Source: Ashinkailepas kermadecensis (Eukaryota > Arthropoda > Thecostraca > Neolepadidae). From it: a stretch of 64,000 nucleotides of DNA. Below the pieces are notes generated by a model that saw only the letters and a program-made list of their open reading frames with translations, was not told the origin of the DNA and searched no databases. Location of the stretch: the NCBI GenBank assembly GCA_034440615.1, contig JAOTOM010004663.1, positions 310,001 through 374,000 of the forward strand. Reading direction: 5' to 3'. Of this stretch, positions 19,454-32,200 are shown piece by piece. The first letter of the stretch is position 1, and each line of letters begins with the position of its first letter. A program made the translations under genes and the position numbers.

Positions 19454-19560
19454 CTTTGTTCACTTTACGATAAATTGTTTTTTTTTCCGAACTCTGTTAC
19501 AAGTGGAAAGTTGGAGTGAAATCAGAGAATGCTTTTGGATGCCTTTGGAGAGACTATTGT

Positions 19561-19574
19561 CCCCCCCCCCCCCA
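19561..19574. repeat. Poly-C run
   Basis: Fourteen C residues between AT-rich sequence. Prone to length error. Confidence 0.8.
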
Positions 19575-19747
19575 ATGGTTTCATTGTTTTGACCCCCCGA
19601 TGTTGATGGGTATAAATTTAAGAGAGCACATCTTCGAACTTATCCATACTCAGCAGGTTTATCCTCGAATTAGGTCATTGAGGCGTGAGTGAAGGCTAGT
19701 GCAAGTTCAGATTTAAATAATTTTCCGAGATCGACATTCCCATCATT

Positions 19748-19982
19748 TTCACATCTGTGCGGTTTTATCACAGCACTGCAGCGGTGCAGCGGTGCGGTTT
19801 TATCACAGCAGTGCAGCGGTGCAGCGGCGCGGTTTTATCACAGCAGTGCAGCGGTGTGGTTTTATCACAGCAGTGCAGCGGCGCGGTTTTATCACAGCAC
19901 TGCAGCGGTGTGGCTTTATCACAGCAGTGCAGCGGCGCGGCTTTATCACAGCACTGCAGCGGTACAGCGGTGTCGCCACCCA
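19748..19982. repeat. Tandem repeat around ggttttatcacagcag
   Basis: About eight units of 25-35 bases with core cggttttatcacagcagtgc and linkers agcggtgcagcgg. It sits just 3' (in minus-strand gene direction) of the EGF exon at 20125. Open frames through it are repeat artefacts. Confidence 0.85.
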
Positions 19983-20124
19983 ACGCTCGCTGCCCGGGTA
20001 CCGTGGACGTCCAGTGATGCCCAGTGACCGGTAACCAATGACCAATGGCAGCACTGAGAGCCCCTAGAATACATTTAAGATGTGATAGAATAGACGATGA
20101 ATGTAAATCGCACGAGTCACCAAC

Positions 20125-20252
20125 CTGGCAATGTGATCCGACGTAGCCGCGCTCGCAGACGCAGATGGCGCCACCGGTGTCGTCTACACACATACCGCGT
20201 CGACACGAGGTGGTGCGGCACGTGGCGGGTTCCTCGCGGGGGCATTGGTCAC
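20125..20252 (-). CDS. VWDE: VWDE-like EGF exon
   Basis: Acceptor cccctcccctcag, donor CATTGCCAG before gttggt. 128 bases, phase 1 in and phase 0 out. It encodes an EGF-like module, CPREEPATCRTTSCRRGMC, then GGAICVCERGYVGSHC. The cysteine pattern and GY.G..C are typical. Phase fits the exon ending at 30652, although intervening exons may be missing. Confidence 0.75.
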
Positions 20253-23200
20253 CTGAGGGGAGGGGGGGGACGCAGTCAGTCAGCTGACAACAGGCCGGTG
20301 TGGTGTGACGTCGAACTCGGCGCACACACGCAGCGAAACCTGGGAGAACGTCGGCTTACAAGTTGGTGGCTCACTTCTGCGCCGGCCCGCATTGATAACA
20401 TACTTGACTACCAACAGTGTAAGACCTCTTTCCTGGTGTTTAATGTGGGGTGAGCGCAGACGACCACCCCTTACTTCCGGTAAAACAATGTGCTGGCTTA
20501 ATGGAGTTTTCCGGCATGGTTGCCCTGACATTTGCTGGCTTAGTATCGCTTAATGGAGTTTGCTGGCTTAGGGGCCCTTTACGTAGCACCGGTAATCCTC
20601 CGCTTCGGTCCGGATAGTCTTTGTAGCTCCGGACGGCCTCTTTATCGGCCTGAGTCCCGCTGTCAGCTCTAAGCCCCTCTCAATCAACGTAAACCAAAGC
20701 CGACCTAGTGGCTCTGCACGTCCGGCCCGGGGCCCCATCCGAGCCCCGGTATCCTCTTTCAAGTCTTAGGACACTCTCCGTCCAGCCGGAGTCCTCTCTT
20801 CAAAAGCTTGGGCCTCCACTATCACGCAAGGGGCCTGTGTGCGGTTTCGGCCCCCATCGGCCCAGGGTCCCTTCATACCGGCTCTGGGCCCTCTCCGACG
20901 GCCCGGGGTCCTTCCGCAGCTAGGAGTCTCTCCGTTCGTGCAGGGGCTCTCCCTGACGATCCAGAGCCTCCTCAGTCAGGCCGGAGGCCTTCTTTCAACA
21001 GCTTGGGCTTCCTCCATCAGGTCAGGGGCCCCTGTACGGCTTGGGGCCATTTGTCGGCCCAAGGGCCCTTTCTGACGGCACGAGGTCCTCTCTGGCAACC
21101 AGGGCCCCACTCCACCTTCTCAGGGGCCCTCTTTGACAACCCTGGACCGTCAGACTTCTGCAAACCGGAGGCGTCTTTTCGAAAGCTTAGTGTCCATCAG
21201 GTCAGGGACCCCTCCTTCGGCTTGGACTCCGCCTTCATCCCAGGGGCCCTTCAATATTGGCTCGGGGCCCTCTCCGTCAGCCCGGGGCCCTTCCAACTCC
21301 CCTCCGTCGATCTAGAAGCCCTTCACGTTAGTCCAGCCAATGGCCCTCAACACCTTCCCGAGGGCACTCTCCGTTGACTTGGGGCCATCTTGATCGGTCC
21401 GGGACACTTTTTGTCAACCCGGCTCCTTTCCCTCTCGTCGAACCAGGGATCCTTCACGTCGGTCCAGGGGACCCGTACGAGCCCCCTGCACCAACGGGCC
21501 CCTCAAGGCGGTCGCCTGGATGGCTCCCTCAGACCCTCTAGGGGGCTGCACCCTTCGCCTCCGCCCCCTTTTGGCTCGCGCTGTAGCGGAAACTGCTTGA
21601 CATCTGAACATAGCTTCTTCGCAAAACCGTACATCCTAATAAATGGCGATGTGTGACGATGTCTGACTGTGTGACTATGTGTGGCTATGTGACGATGTGT
21701 GACTATGTGACGATGTGTGACTATGTGACGATGTGTGACTATGTGACTATGTGACGATGTGTGACTATGTGACTATGTGACGATGTGTGACTATGTGACG
21801 ATGTGTGACTATGTGACGATGTGTGACTATGTGCAAGGGCGTCGCCACCGGGGGGGCAGGGGGGGCAGTCGCCCCCCCTGCCGTGAAACAGGGGGGGCGC
21901 CGCCCCCCCTGAAATTTGAGGAGGCCCCTATCCGCAAATGCGCAGTAAAAAAGGTGAGCAAGGAGGCCGACGGGACAGAATATCATGCTGTCAATGAGGC
22001 CTCAAAACTGACGAGGCCACCAGGAAATATAATCAGGTCTCTATAAGAGACGTAGACAGAGATTGGGGGGAGGCCCCCAGGACGAAAAGGAGGCCCCCGG
22101 GGACGAAAAGGAGGCCCCCAGGACGAAAAAGAGGCCCCAAGACGTAGAACAGAGATTGGGAGGAGGCCCCCATGACGAAAAGGAGGCCTCAAGACGTAGA
22201 ACAGAGATTGGGAGGAGGCCCCCAGGACGAAAAGGAGGCCCCCGGGACGAAAAGGAGGCCCCCAGGACGAAAAAGAGGCCCCAAGACGTAGAACAGATAT
22301 TGGGAGGAGGCCCCCATGACGAAAAGGAGGCCTCAAGACGTAGAACAGAGATTGGGAGGAGGCCCCCATGACGAAAAGGAGGCCCCCGGGACGAAAAGGA
22401 GACCCCATGACGAAAAGGATGCACCCCAGGACGAAAAGGAGGCACCAAGACGTAGAACAGAGATTGGGAGGAGGCCCCCAGGACGAAAAGGAGGCCCCCC
22501 GGGACGAAAAGGAGGCCCCCAGGACGAAAAGAAGGCCCCTAAGACGTAGAACAGAGATTGTGAGGTGGCCCCCAGGACGAAAAGGAGGCCCCCAGGACGA
22601 AAAGGAGGCCACCAGGACGAAAATGAGGCCCCAGAACGCAAGGATGCACCTAAGACGTAGAACAGAGATTGGGAGGTGGCCCCCAGGACTAAAAAGGAGG
22701 CCCCCAGGACGAAAAGGAGGCCCCCAGGACGAAAAGGAGGCCACCAGGACGAAAAGGATGCCCCTAAGACGTAGAACAGAGATTGTGAGGTGGCCCCCAG
22801 GACGGAAAGGAGGCCCCCAGGACGAAAAGAAGGCCCCTAATACGTAGAACATAGATTGTGAGGTGGCCCCCAGGACGAAAAGGAGGCCCCCCACAGGACG
22901 AAAAGGAGGCCCCCAGGACGAAAAGGAGGCCACCAGGACGAAAAGGAGGCCACCAGGACGAAAAGGATGCCCCTAAGACGTAGAACAGAGATTGTGAGGT
23001 GGCCCCCAGGACGAAAAGGAGGCCCCCAGGACGAAAAGGAGGCCCCCAGGACGAAAAAGAAAGAGGCCACCAGGACGAAAACGATGCCCCTAAGACGTAG
23101 AACAGAGATTGTGAGGTGGCCCCCAGGACGAAAAGGAGGCCCCCAGGACGAAAAGGAGGCCTCCAGGACGAAAAGAAGGCCCCCAGGACGAAAACGATGC

Positions 23201-26200
23201 CCCTAAGACGTAGAACAGAGATTGTGAGGTGTCCCCCAGGACGACAAGGAGGCCCCCAGGACGAAAAGGATGCCCCAGGACAAAAAGGAGGCCACCAGGA
23301 CGAAAAGGAGGCCCCCTAAGACGTAGAACAGAGATTGTGAGGTGGCCCCCAGGACGAAAAGGAGGCCCCCAGGACGAAAAGGATGCCCCAAGATGTAGAA
23401 CAGAGATTGGGAGGAGGCCCCCAGGACGAAAAGGAGGCCCCTAGAACGAAAAGGATGCACCCAAGGACGAAAAAGACGTAGGACTAGACGTAGAACAGAG
23501 AACAGAGATAGGAAGGTAGCCCCCAGGACGAAAAGGAGGCCCCCAGGACGAAAAGGAAGCTCCCAGGACGAAAAGGAGGCCCCCAGGACGAAAAAGATGC
23601 CCCATAACGCAAAGGAAGCCCCCAAGACGTAGAACAGAGATTGGGAGGAGGCCCCCAGGACGAAAAGGAGGCCCCCGGGACGAAAAGGAGGACCCAGGAC
23701 GAAAAGGAAGGCACCAAGACGTAGAACAGAGATTGGGAGGAGGCCCCCAGGACGAAAGGAGGGCCCCAGGACGAAAAGGAGGCCCCCAGGACGAAAAGAA
23801 GGCTCCCAGGACGAAAAGGAGGCCCCCAGGACGAAAGACGCAGTCCATGCGCCCCTACACTCCAACAATCAACCAACCAACCCCAGAACGAAAAGGATGC
23901 ACCAAAGGACGAAAAGGATGCCCCAAAGACGTAGAACAGAGATTGGGATGAGGTCCCCAGGACGAAAAGGAGGCCCCCAGGACGAAAAGGAGGCCCCCAG
24001 GACGAAAAGGAGGCCCCTAAGACGTAGAACAGAGATTGTGAGGTGGCCCCCAGGACGAAAAGGAGGCCCCCAGGACGAAAAGGAGGCCCCTAAGACGTAG
24101 AACAGAGATTGTGAGGTGGCCCCCAGGACGAAAAGGAGGCCCCCAGGACGAAAAGGAGGCCACCAGGACGAAAATGAGGCCCCATAACGCAAGGATGCAC
24201 CAAGACGTAGAACAGAGATTGGGAGGAGGCCCCCAGGACTAAAAGGAGGCCCCAGGACGAAAAGGAGGCCCCTAGAACGAAAAGGATGCACCCCAGGACG
24301 AAAAGGACGTAGGACTAGACGTAGAACAGAGAACAGAGATAGGAAGGTAGCCCCCAGGACGAAAAGGAGGCCCCAGGACGAAAAGGAGACCCCAGCACGA
24401 AAAGGAGGCCCTCAGGACGGAAAGGATGCCACCGAGACGGGCAAGAAGCCACCCAGGTTAGATGAAAAGGCTTCCGATGGGTGGCAGGATATTCTTAAGT
24501 TGGAAAATGAGGCCCCCAAGACGGAAGAGGATGCCCCTGCAATATAAAATTAAGACCTGATAGGGGAGACTTCTCCGGACGCAATAGGGACCCCAAGACG
24601 GGTAAGAAGGTTTCCGCAGGAATGAGAGAAGGCCACCGAGACCAGCCAGATGAGGCCCATATTTTGGAAGAGGAGGAACCTGGAAGAGAAGATCTAGGAC
24701 TAGGACGCAAAAGCACCCTGCTAAGAGGATAATGAGGCTCCAGACACAGATAAGGAGGCCCCCATGACGTGAGAGGAGGCCCCTAATTTGAAAAAGGATT
24801 CCCTAGGAGAGGGTAGGAGTCCCCAGAAATCAAGAGAGTGTCAAAAATGGCACGGAGGCAACCAGGATTGCAAAAGAGGCTCCAACACCGTAAAGGAGGC
24901 CCCAGAATATGAGAGGAGGCCCTAAGACGGAACAGGAATGAAGATATGAGATGAGGTTTTGGAGGCGCAAAAGCAGGCCCCAAACGGGTGAGGTTCCACC
25001 GAGATAGAAAAGGATGATCCAGAAACGTGGCAGGAGGCACCTAATTCGGAAGAGACCGACACAAGATTGGAAACGAGACCCCATGATGAACGAGGAGGCC
25101 CCTAAAATAGGAAAGAAAGGCCATTGGATAAGAGAGATGGCTCCCAAGCGGAAAAGAAGGCTCGAAGACGGCTAAGAAAGTCCCCGGGAAATAACAAGGC
25201 CACTAAGATAGGAAAGGTTGCCAGTAATTTAGCAGAGGCGGCACCTGGGAGAGAAGAGGAGTCCACCAGGAGATAAGAGACCACCCCTAAGATGGGTAAA
25301 GATCGAATCCAGAGCGCAGAGCAGGAGAACGCAGAGCAGGAGGCCCCCAAGACGTGAGAGGAGGCCCCTAATTTGAAAAAGAAGGCCTCTAGAAGAGAAA
25401 TGAGGCACCTGCTGGACTCGAGAAGGAGTAGGTCTCTAGGACCAAATGAGGTCCCGAAGACCGGAAAGAGTTTCCAGGAAATGAGAGGAGGCCCTTAAGA
25501 TGGGAGTGATAGCAGGTATGGAAGGAGGTGAGGTTTCCAAAATTGAGGATCCCTCAAGACGGGTAAGGCTTTGCTAGGATAAAGGAGGAGGAACACGAGA
25601 CGTGGCAAGAGGCCCCTAATTTGGCAGAAAATGCCCCTCGAAGATGAGAGGAAGCCCCATGCCATGTTAAAGGAGCCCCAGAATGCAAGAGGAGGCCCTC
25701 CAAGACGGGAGAGGAGGACCATTGAATACGGAGGAGGGTAGGACACACACGGAGACATCGAAAACCGGTAAAAAGGCTCTAGGAAATGAGACGACGCGAC
25801 AGGAGGCCTATAATTTGCAAGAAGAACCCCGTAAGAAATAGTAAGAGTCGAGTCTGAGTATTTTAAAATCACGATATGGGCCCCAAAAGATCCGGCCGGG
25901 GCCCTCGCAAATTACGCTGAGCCTGGGGTACCAAAAAATCACGCGCGGACCACGAAAATCATGCCAGGGGCACGACAGGTCGTACTGTGCCCCAACAGTC
26001 TCATTGGGACCAAAACAAATGAAGCCGGAGCAACGAAGAACAATCCGGACATGAATAATCACTCTGGGGGCCCAACAATGACGCCAAAAGCATCCAAAAC
26101 GCATTGGACCCCAAAAAGCGTCGAGGCGCTATAGCTCGCGCTAGGGATCCAAGAAAATGACGTCCGGGCCCAAAGGATCACATTGGACCCTAAAAATTCG

Positions 26201-29200
26201 CGTCGCAGCCCTTGAAAATCACACTGGAAGCCCAGAAGGTCGCGCCGGGGCCCCAAAAGTTGCAGCTGCCCCCAAAATCAATTTTAATCGGAATGTCACT
26301 CTGGGACGGAAAAAAAGCTCCTTCAGTGGCCGCAGTGCTATATCAAAGGGGCAAATGCCCCCTCCATCCTAAGAGGGATAAGCTCCCAAGAATCGTGTCG
26401 GGGCCTCAAAAATCGCGCTGGGGCCACCAAAATTCTCGTCGGCCCACCAGAATTCGCGTATGGGTCTCCAAATAAATACGGCGAGCCCCGGAAAACTCGC
26501 TCCGAGGCCCGAAAAATTGCGACAGGAACCGCCAAAATCGCGTTGGGGCCACAGCTAAATACAACGCATCGCACAAACTCGAACCGGGCCCCCCAAATAT
26601 CGCGCTTGGGACCCACAATTCCCATCGGTAGTCCCGTCGAGGCTCTACAAAATTGTCGTCTAGGGCCACACGTAAGCACAGCGTGACCACAAACACAAAC
26701 ACAAATCAAGCTGGAGCCCTCCAAAATAAGGATGGATTCCAACAACTAAATGCCCAGGTAAAAAAAAATGGCTCTGGAGCACCGAACATATTATCAGATG
26801 CCTTCACAAATTGCGTACGGCACCGAAGAACAAACCGGATCTCGAACAATCGAGGTGGGATACAAAAACATGGCGCCAAGTGCTCGAGAAATCAGGCCGG
26901 GATCCGGACTTTAAAAAAAAAAAGTTTCACAAAATCGTACTGAGCCCAGAAAACTGGGGTTGGGTCTCCGAAACCACGCGCCTGGGTGCGATAAGCCACT
27001 CTGGGACCTAGAAACATCGTACCGAAGCCCCAAGATTGTACTTGGGCCCCACAAGTGTGCGTCAGAAGCCCAAAATAACACATCGGGACCCTAAGAGCAC
27101 AACGGGGGCCGAAAATACAACTGACCCTCCAAAGCGCACAGTCTCACAAAAAGCGACAGGGCCTTAACACAAGCGTTGCAGCCATAAATATACATACTGG
27201 GAGGTCTAAAAAATACACCGAAAGCTCTCAAGGCACACAGGGGTCATGATAACGCACAATAGCCTGAAAAGGTGGCTGGGGCCGCAAAAGGCAACATGGT
27301 TCCAAAACAAACAAAAAGACCGGCGCTAAATAAACACATCGGGATCTTCGAAAACGCCCTGACACGTCAAAATCCTCGGTGTACAAAAATTCAACAAACC
27401 CTAAAACGAGCAGGGCGTTCGAAAATGCTTTAGGCCCCTAACAAAAATGGATTGGAGCCCTAATACACAATCATAGACCAAGAAAGACGCAACGGGTAAA
27501 AAAAAACGCCGAGGCTTGACTTCGGTTCGGTATCCAATCTGGGAGGATAGCAGCAAAGATATGAAGTGCATCAAAGCTCAGCGGAAACCGCATTTCATAG
27601 CTACCAGAAAATGTGGGAAGTAGGAAACTAATGATCGAATTTAATCAATCGACTTTTCGAAGCGAACGCCCAGGCGAATCATTTCATCACGCCAAATATG
27701 GTGCAAGTCTATCATGTGGCAGCAATTAGCAAAACGCAGAAGGCCTAGCAGAAACCATAGCATCGCACGAAGTGTGGCGAATGCACCGAATACGAAAAAT
27801 GGGTGTGCACGTGCACTCACGTTGCCGTCTTGGCGACCGGGTGCTATGAACTGCAATGCCTGAAATTGTAAAATTTTGTATTTTAAAGTGGTGGGTAATA
27901 CATGTTACTTTGAAGTTATGGGCCTAATACATCTTCTAAATCCTGCTCGTTTTAGGGCTTTGTTGCGTTTTTTGTGCACCGAGTATATTTTATGTGTCGG
28001 GGCGTTTTCGAAGATCCCAATGTGTTTATTTAGCTCCCGGTCGTTTTGTACGTTTTGGAACCATGTTGCCTTTCGTGGCCCCAGCCTCTTTTCCAGGCCC
28101 TTGTGCGTTCTCATGGCCCCTGTGCGCCTTGCGAGCTTGCAGTGTATTTTTCTTAGAGCTTCCGGTATGTTTATTTAGGGCTGCAACGCATGTTTTAAGG
28201 CCCTATCGCTTTTTGGGAGACTTTTGTGCGCTTTGGAGGGTTAGTTGTACTTTCTGGCAACGTTGTACTCTGGCAACGTTGTACTCCCGTTGTTTATATT
28301 TGGGGCTTCTGACACACATTTGTGGGGCCCCAGTATGATTTTGGGGCTTCGGTGCGATTTTTTCTGGGTCCCAGCGCGACTTATCGCGCCCAGACACGTG
28401 GTTCCGGAGACCCAACGCCAGCTTTCTGGGCTCAACGCGATTTTTGTGGATCTTTTCTGTTTTTTTTATTAAAAGTCCGAATCCCAGCCTGATTTTCGAA
28501 CCTCTGACGCCATGTATCCCACCTCGATTTTTCGTGATCCGGTATGCTTTTCGGAGTCATACGCAATTTTTGAAGGCATCTTGAAAAAAATGTTCGGTGC
28601 AACAGAGCCATTTTCCTGACCCTGACATTTATTTGGTGGAATCTCTCCTTTTTTGGAGGGCTCCAGCTTGATTTTTTGGGATACCGATCCGGGTTTGTGG
28701 TATAGGTGTAATTTCAGCAGTGTGAGGTAACTTATCAAGGGATACCAAAAGAAAACCTTAGAACTGAGTGGTGGAGTTAGGGTTGAAATCCGACCAATCA
28801 GAAACCATAGTGGTAGATTAGGCCCCTCCACAGGACAATTTAGTTGATGACTAATTATATTATTTCGAAATGTACCCTTTGACAAAATAGCGGTCGAAAT
28901 CCAAGGACTTTTTAATGGGCGTAGGTGCCCCCCCCCCCCCTGCAAATCCGTTTGCCCCCTCCTGCTTGACGCAAATATAGGTACTCCACTGGTCCCTCAA
29001 TAAGTTTCCGAAACATACGCCCATGGGGAAAAGCCAACATTGAGGGGACAAATTACCCCTCATAAGCATGCAATACATCATCCATGCCCCATATGAAATG
29101 GGATGAATGATGTTTTTAAATGCATTTTCTTCCAACAAAGTTCTTTTCTGTTATTACAGCCTGCATGCGATGCGCCCCTAAACCACAATAACTAACTAAC

Positions 29201-32200
29201 TAACTAACAGCCTGCATGATTAGAGCTTCCCAGCTTCCATACCTTCTCAACGTCATTTACAAAACGGTACAGCACAGCGAAAACGATGGGCGTGACGGCG
29301 TGGAATTTGAAGGCTTGGAATATGTATGTACTGACATTGTTGCATTGTTGCATTGTCATTTATGCATTGGTGTTCAATGCTTGTTCTTGCCGTGAATTTA
29401 TTCGCTGAGGATATATTTTAGCTCGTGTGACAGTTGCCTTGCAGCCAGCACCAAATGTTATAAAAATAAACAAATTCCTAAGATGACGCTAAAAAAAACT
29501 AATGCAATCCACTTCTCGTTGTCACCTTTACGAAATTGTCGTCCTTGGACTGAGAAATGGTCGTTCAAGCTTTGCTTATGACATCAAGCTGATGGGAATA
29601 AATAACAGTAGTGATGAATCTAGCTATATTCAGTTAGACTTGGAGGACTTAAAAGTGGGCTCATCAATGGCAGATATCTGTAAGATATGTGTAGCACCAG
29701 CCCCGCCAGCTCGCTGCAATCTAGAGGCCAGCGGGAAGATTCGAGAAAGCATTGAGACGATGATTTGTTTTGGCACTTATGCATTTATCGAAATATTACT
29801 TATTTATTCCCTGGTATGGCCCAGTTTTCAGCCAAAATGATTAGTGCTATTGCGTTTTGAGTAAATGATGCACCATGCCAAGAGCAAACAAAAAACCAGT
29901 ATGAAATCATGTTCCCATCCTCGAACCATAGTATAAGAGCCTAAAAACAATATGAGACCCTAACAAAATGGAGGCCCCCTTTCGGGTAGCAGGAGGCCCC
30001 CTTTCGACCTTGCCCCCCCCTGGAAGAATTTCGTGGCGACGCCACTGACTATGTGACGATGTGTGACTATGTGACGATGTGTGACTATGTGACTATGTGG
30101 CGATGTGTGACAATGTGCGGTTATGACGATGTGTGACTATGTGACGATGTGTGACTATGTGACGATGTGTGACTATGTGACGATGTGTGACTATGTGACG
30201 ATGTGTGACTATGTGACGATGTGTGACTATGTGACGATGTGTGACTATGTGACGATGTGTGACTATGTGACGATGTGTGACTATGTGGCGATGTGTGACA
30301 ATGTGCGGTTATGACGATGTATGGTTATGTGACGATGTGTGGTTATGTGACAATGTGTGACGATGTGTGTGAGACTACATGTGACTGATAGGTGACCGAT
30401 TCAGTCCACCAGTACGAGGAACGTCGCTTAGCAAAAACGCCGGCGGTCTGATTCACAGACCGGCGGGCACCTGAGGCGTGACGAGGGTGCACATATCGTA
30501 GGCGCCAGACTCGCCCTTCCCTCTCCCGGCCACAGCGCCGCCCAGTGTCACGCCACAGTGACACTGGTCTGACCCCTGTGCCACCACGCTGCCGACCCGT
30601 CGTCACCAGACGAACCCACGTGACCCGCGAGCTCCCGCTGGCGCCACTGACCTGGGCGGGAGGTCCAGTGGCTGCGGTCCGGACCGCAGTAGTGGCACGG
30701 GTTGGTCGGGTCGGTGGCGCCCCGACTGTAGCAGCGGCCTGTCGACAAACCGGTGCTGCTCACTCAACACACGGCGTGCACCGTCGTGCACACAACGGGC
30801 GACTGTGCAAACTCCGTTCCCGGGGGGTTGAGGGATTGCATAGGCGTCCGGGTGTGGGGGGCAAGGGGGTTCATGTTCACCTCCGACGTTTCGTGAGCCC
30901 AGCCAGTAGGATGTGATGTTAGCCTCTCCACCTACTACCGGCGTTCCTACGCTTCTGTGAGGATATGTCGGATAATAATACAAACTTAGCATCGCGACTG
31001 CTGATGCTCCATGGGCAACAAATACAATCCATACGATTATCCGACAACCACTACTCCATGGTAGAACCCCTGTAAGCTTGCGCTGCGCGTAACAAATCCA
31101 AAGTGACAAGTTAATGTATCGAATGGAGAAAGTGGGAGAGTTATTAAGCACTAAATGAGCACATTATCAGCGAACCACATGCGATGCTCGTTCTGAAGGC
31201 AGAGTTCTCAACGATCAGTATGTTAGTCAGCGCGCGGCAGCATCGTAAGCTTCAGCCTGAACTGTGATGACACACGAGCCTGTCATGTCGCACTGTGTCT
31301 AAGCATGACCTGCGATGACACACAAGCCTGCCACGTCGCACTGTGTGTAAGTCTGACCTGCGATGACACACGAGCCTGCCACGTCACTGCAGGTGATGTT
31401 GCCTTCTGCCGACCGACAGGCGAGACAGTCGCCGTTGTAGGTGGTCAGCTCGATCGGCTCGCTCCAGTTGATGCCGTTGTAGGACATCTGGAGCACACAA
31501 CGTAAAGTGCAAATATGATTTCTTTCTCGCACGTCACAGCTGCATCTTATCTATGTCAAGGCCTTCGCCACTTGAGGTATAGGTCGTTAACTACATTGAA
31601 CAGATGTAGGAAAGGAAGGTGGGGATAGCATCAAATACAAGGACAAACGTCCCGAAGTTTAGTTTACTTTACTGACTCCTCCATAAGACAATTTGTACTT
31701 TGAAGTGGGGAAGGGTTGGCAAGAAACTTGATTTCGCCAGGGTGCTGGCATTCGCCCACTCTTGTCGAAGAGCACCTGGCTTTACTGTGCGGGTAAGGAG
31801 GTAATTGCCCACACGCCGGCCGCAGGTCTCTCACGCCGGCTGCAGCGCGTTAGTAGTAATTAGTAGCATGAGTTCTAGTAGGGGAGAACGGGCAAGATTA
31901 GATTACCCACTCACAAAGAGCCAAAACCGCCCCTGACAGGAGCAACATTACTGAGGAAATATGTTAGGTTTCGGCCTGCACATGAAGTTCCAACATTGTG
32001 GATGAGAGGGATAGATTCTCCAAGTATTTTTAAAACTTAGAGTCACGCCTATGGATAGCTTTGTAATTTGTTTGTGTGGCTTTACGATGCGCCAGCTGAC
32101 GCTATTTGGTAGCGCCTGCCTCGCACCGTGGCAGGAAGGACGGGCATCGCGGGCAATCAAACCATGCGCCTCTGGTTTGCTAGACGCTCAGCTTAACCAC

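Larger units (their letters stand above)
21834..30047. mobile_element. 8.2-kb non-autonomous DNA-transposon-like element
   Basis: The left end CAAGGGCGTCGCCAC and the reverse complement of the right end, CAGTGGCGTCGCCAC, form 15-base terminal inverted repeats with two mismatches. Both ends continue into C- or G-rich runs. The eight bases actatgtg flank both sides (21826-21833 and 30048-30055), consistent with an 8-bp target duplication as made by hAT or P-type elements. No transposase is recognisable. Most of the 8214 bases are decaying aggccccc-centred repeats. The host is an 18-bp satellite, so the flanking octamer could partly reflect repeat phase. Confidence 0.68.

Noticed and set aside
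22063..24300. Long minus-strand frames rich in FSSWGPPFRPGG
   Set aside because: They follow the 19-bp repeat exactly and change frame with unit length. Not a structural protein gene.
29502..29840. 112-codon + strand frame near the right end of the 8.2-kb element as a transposase remnant
   Set aside because: No catalytic motif or zinc finger that I can recognise. Kept only as non-repetitive sequence.
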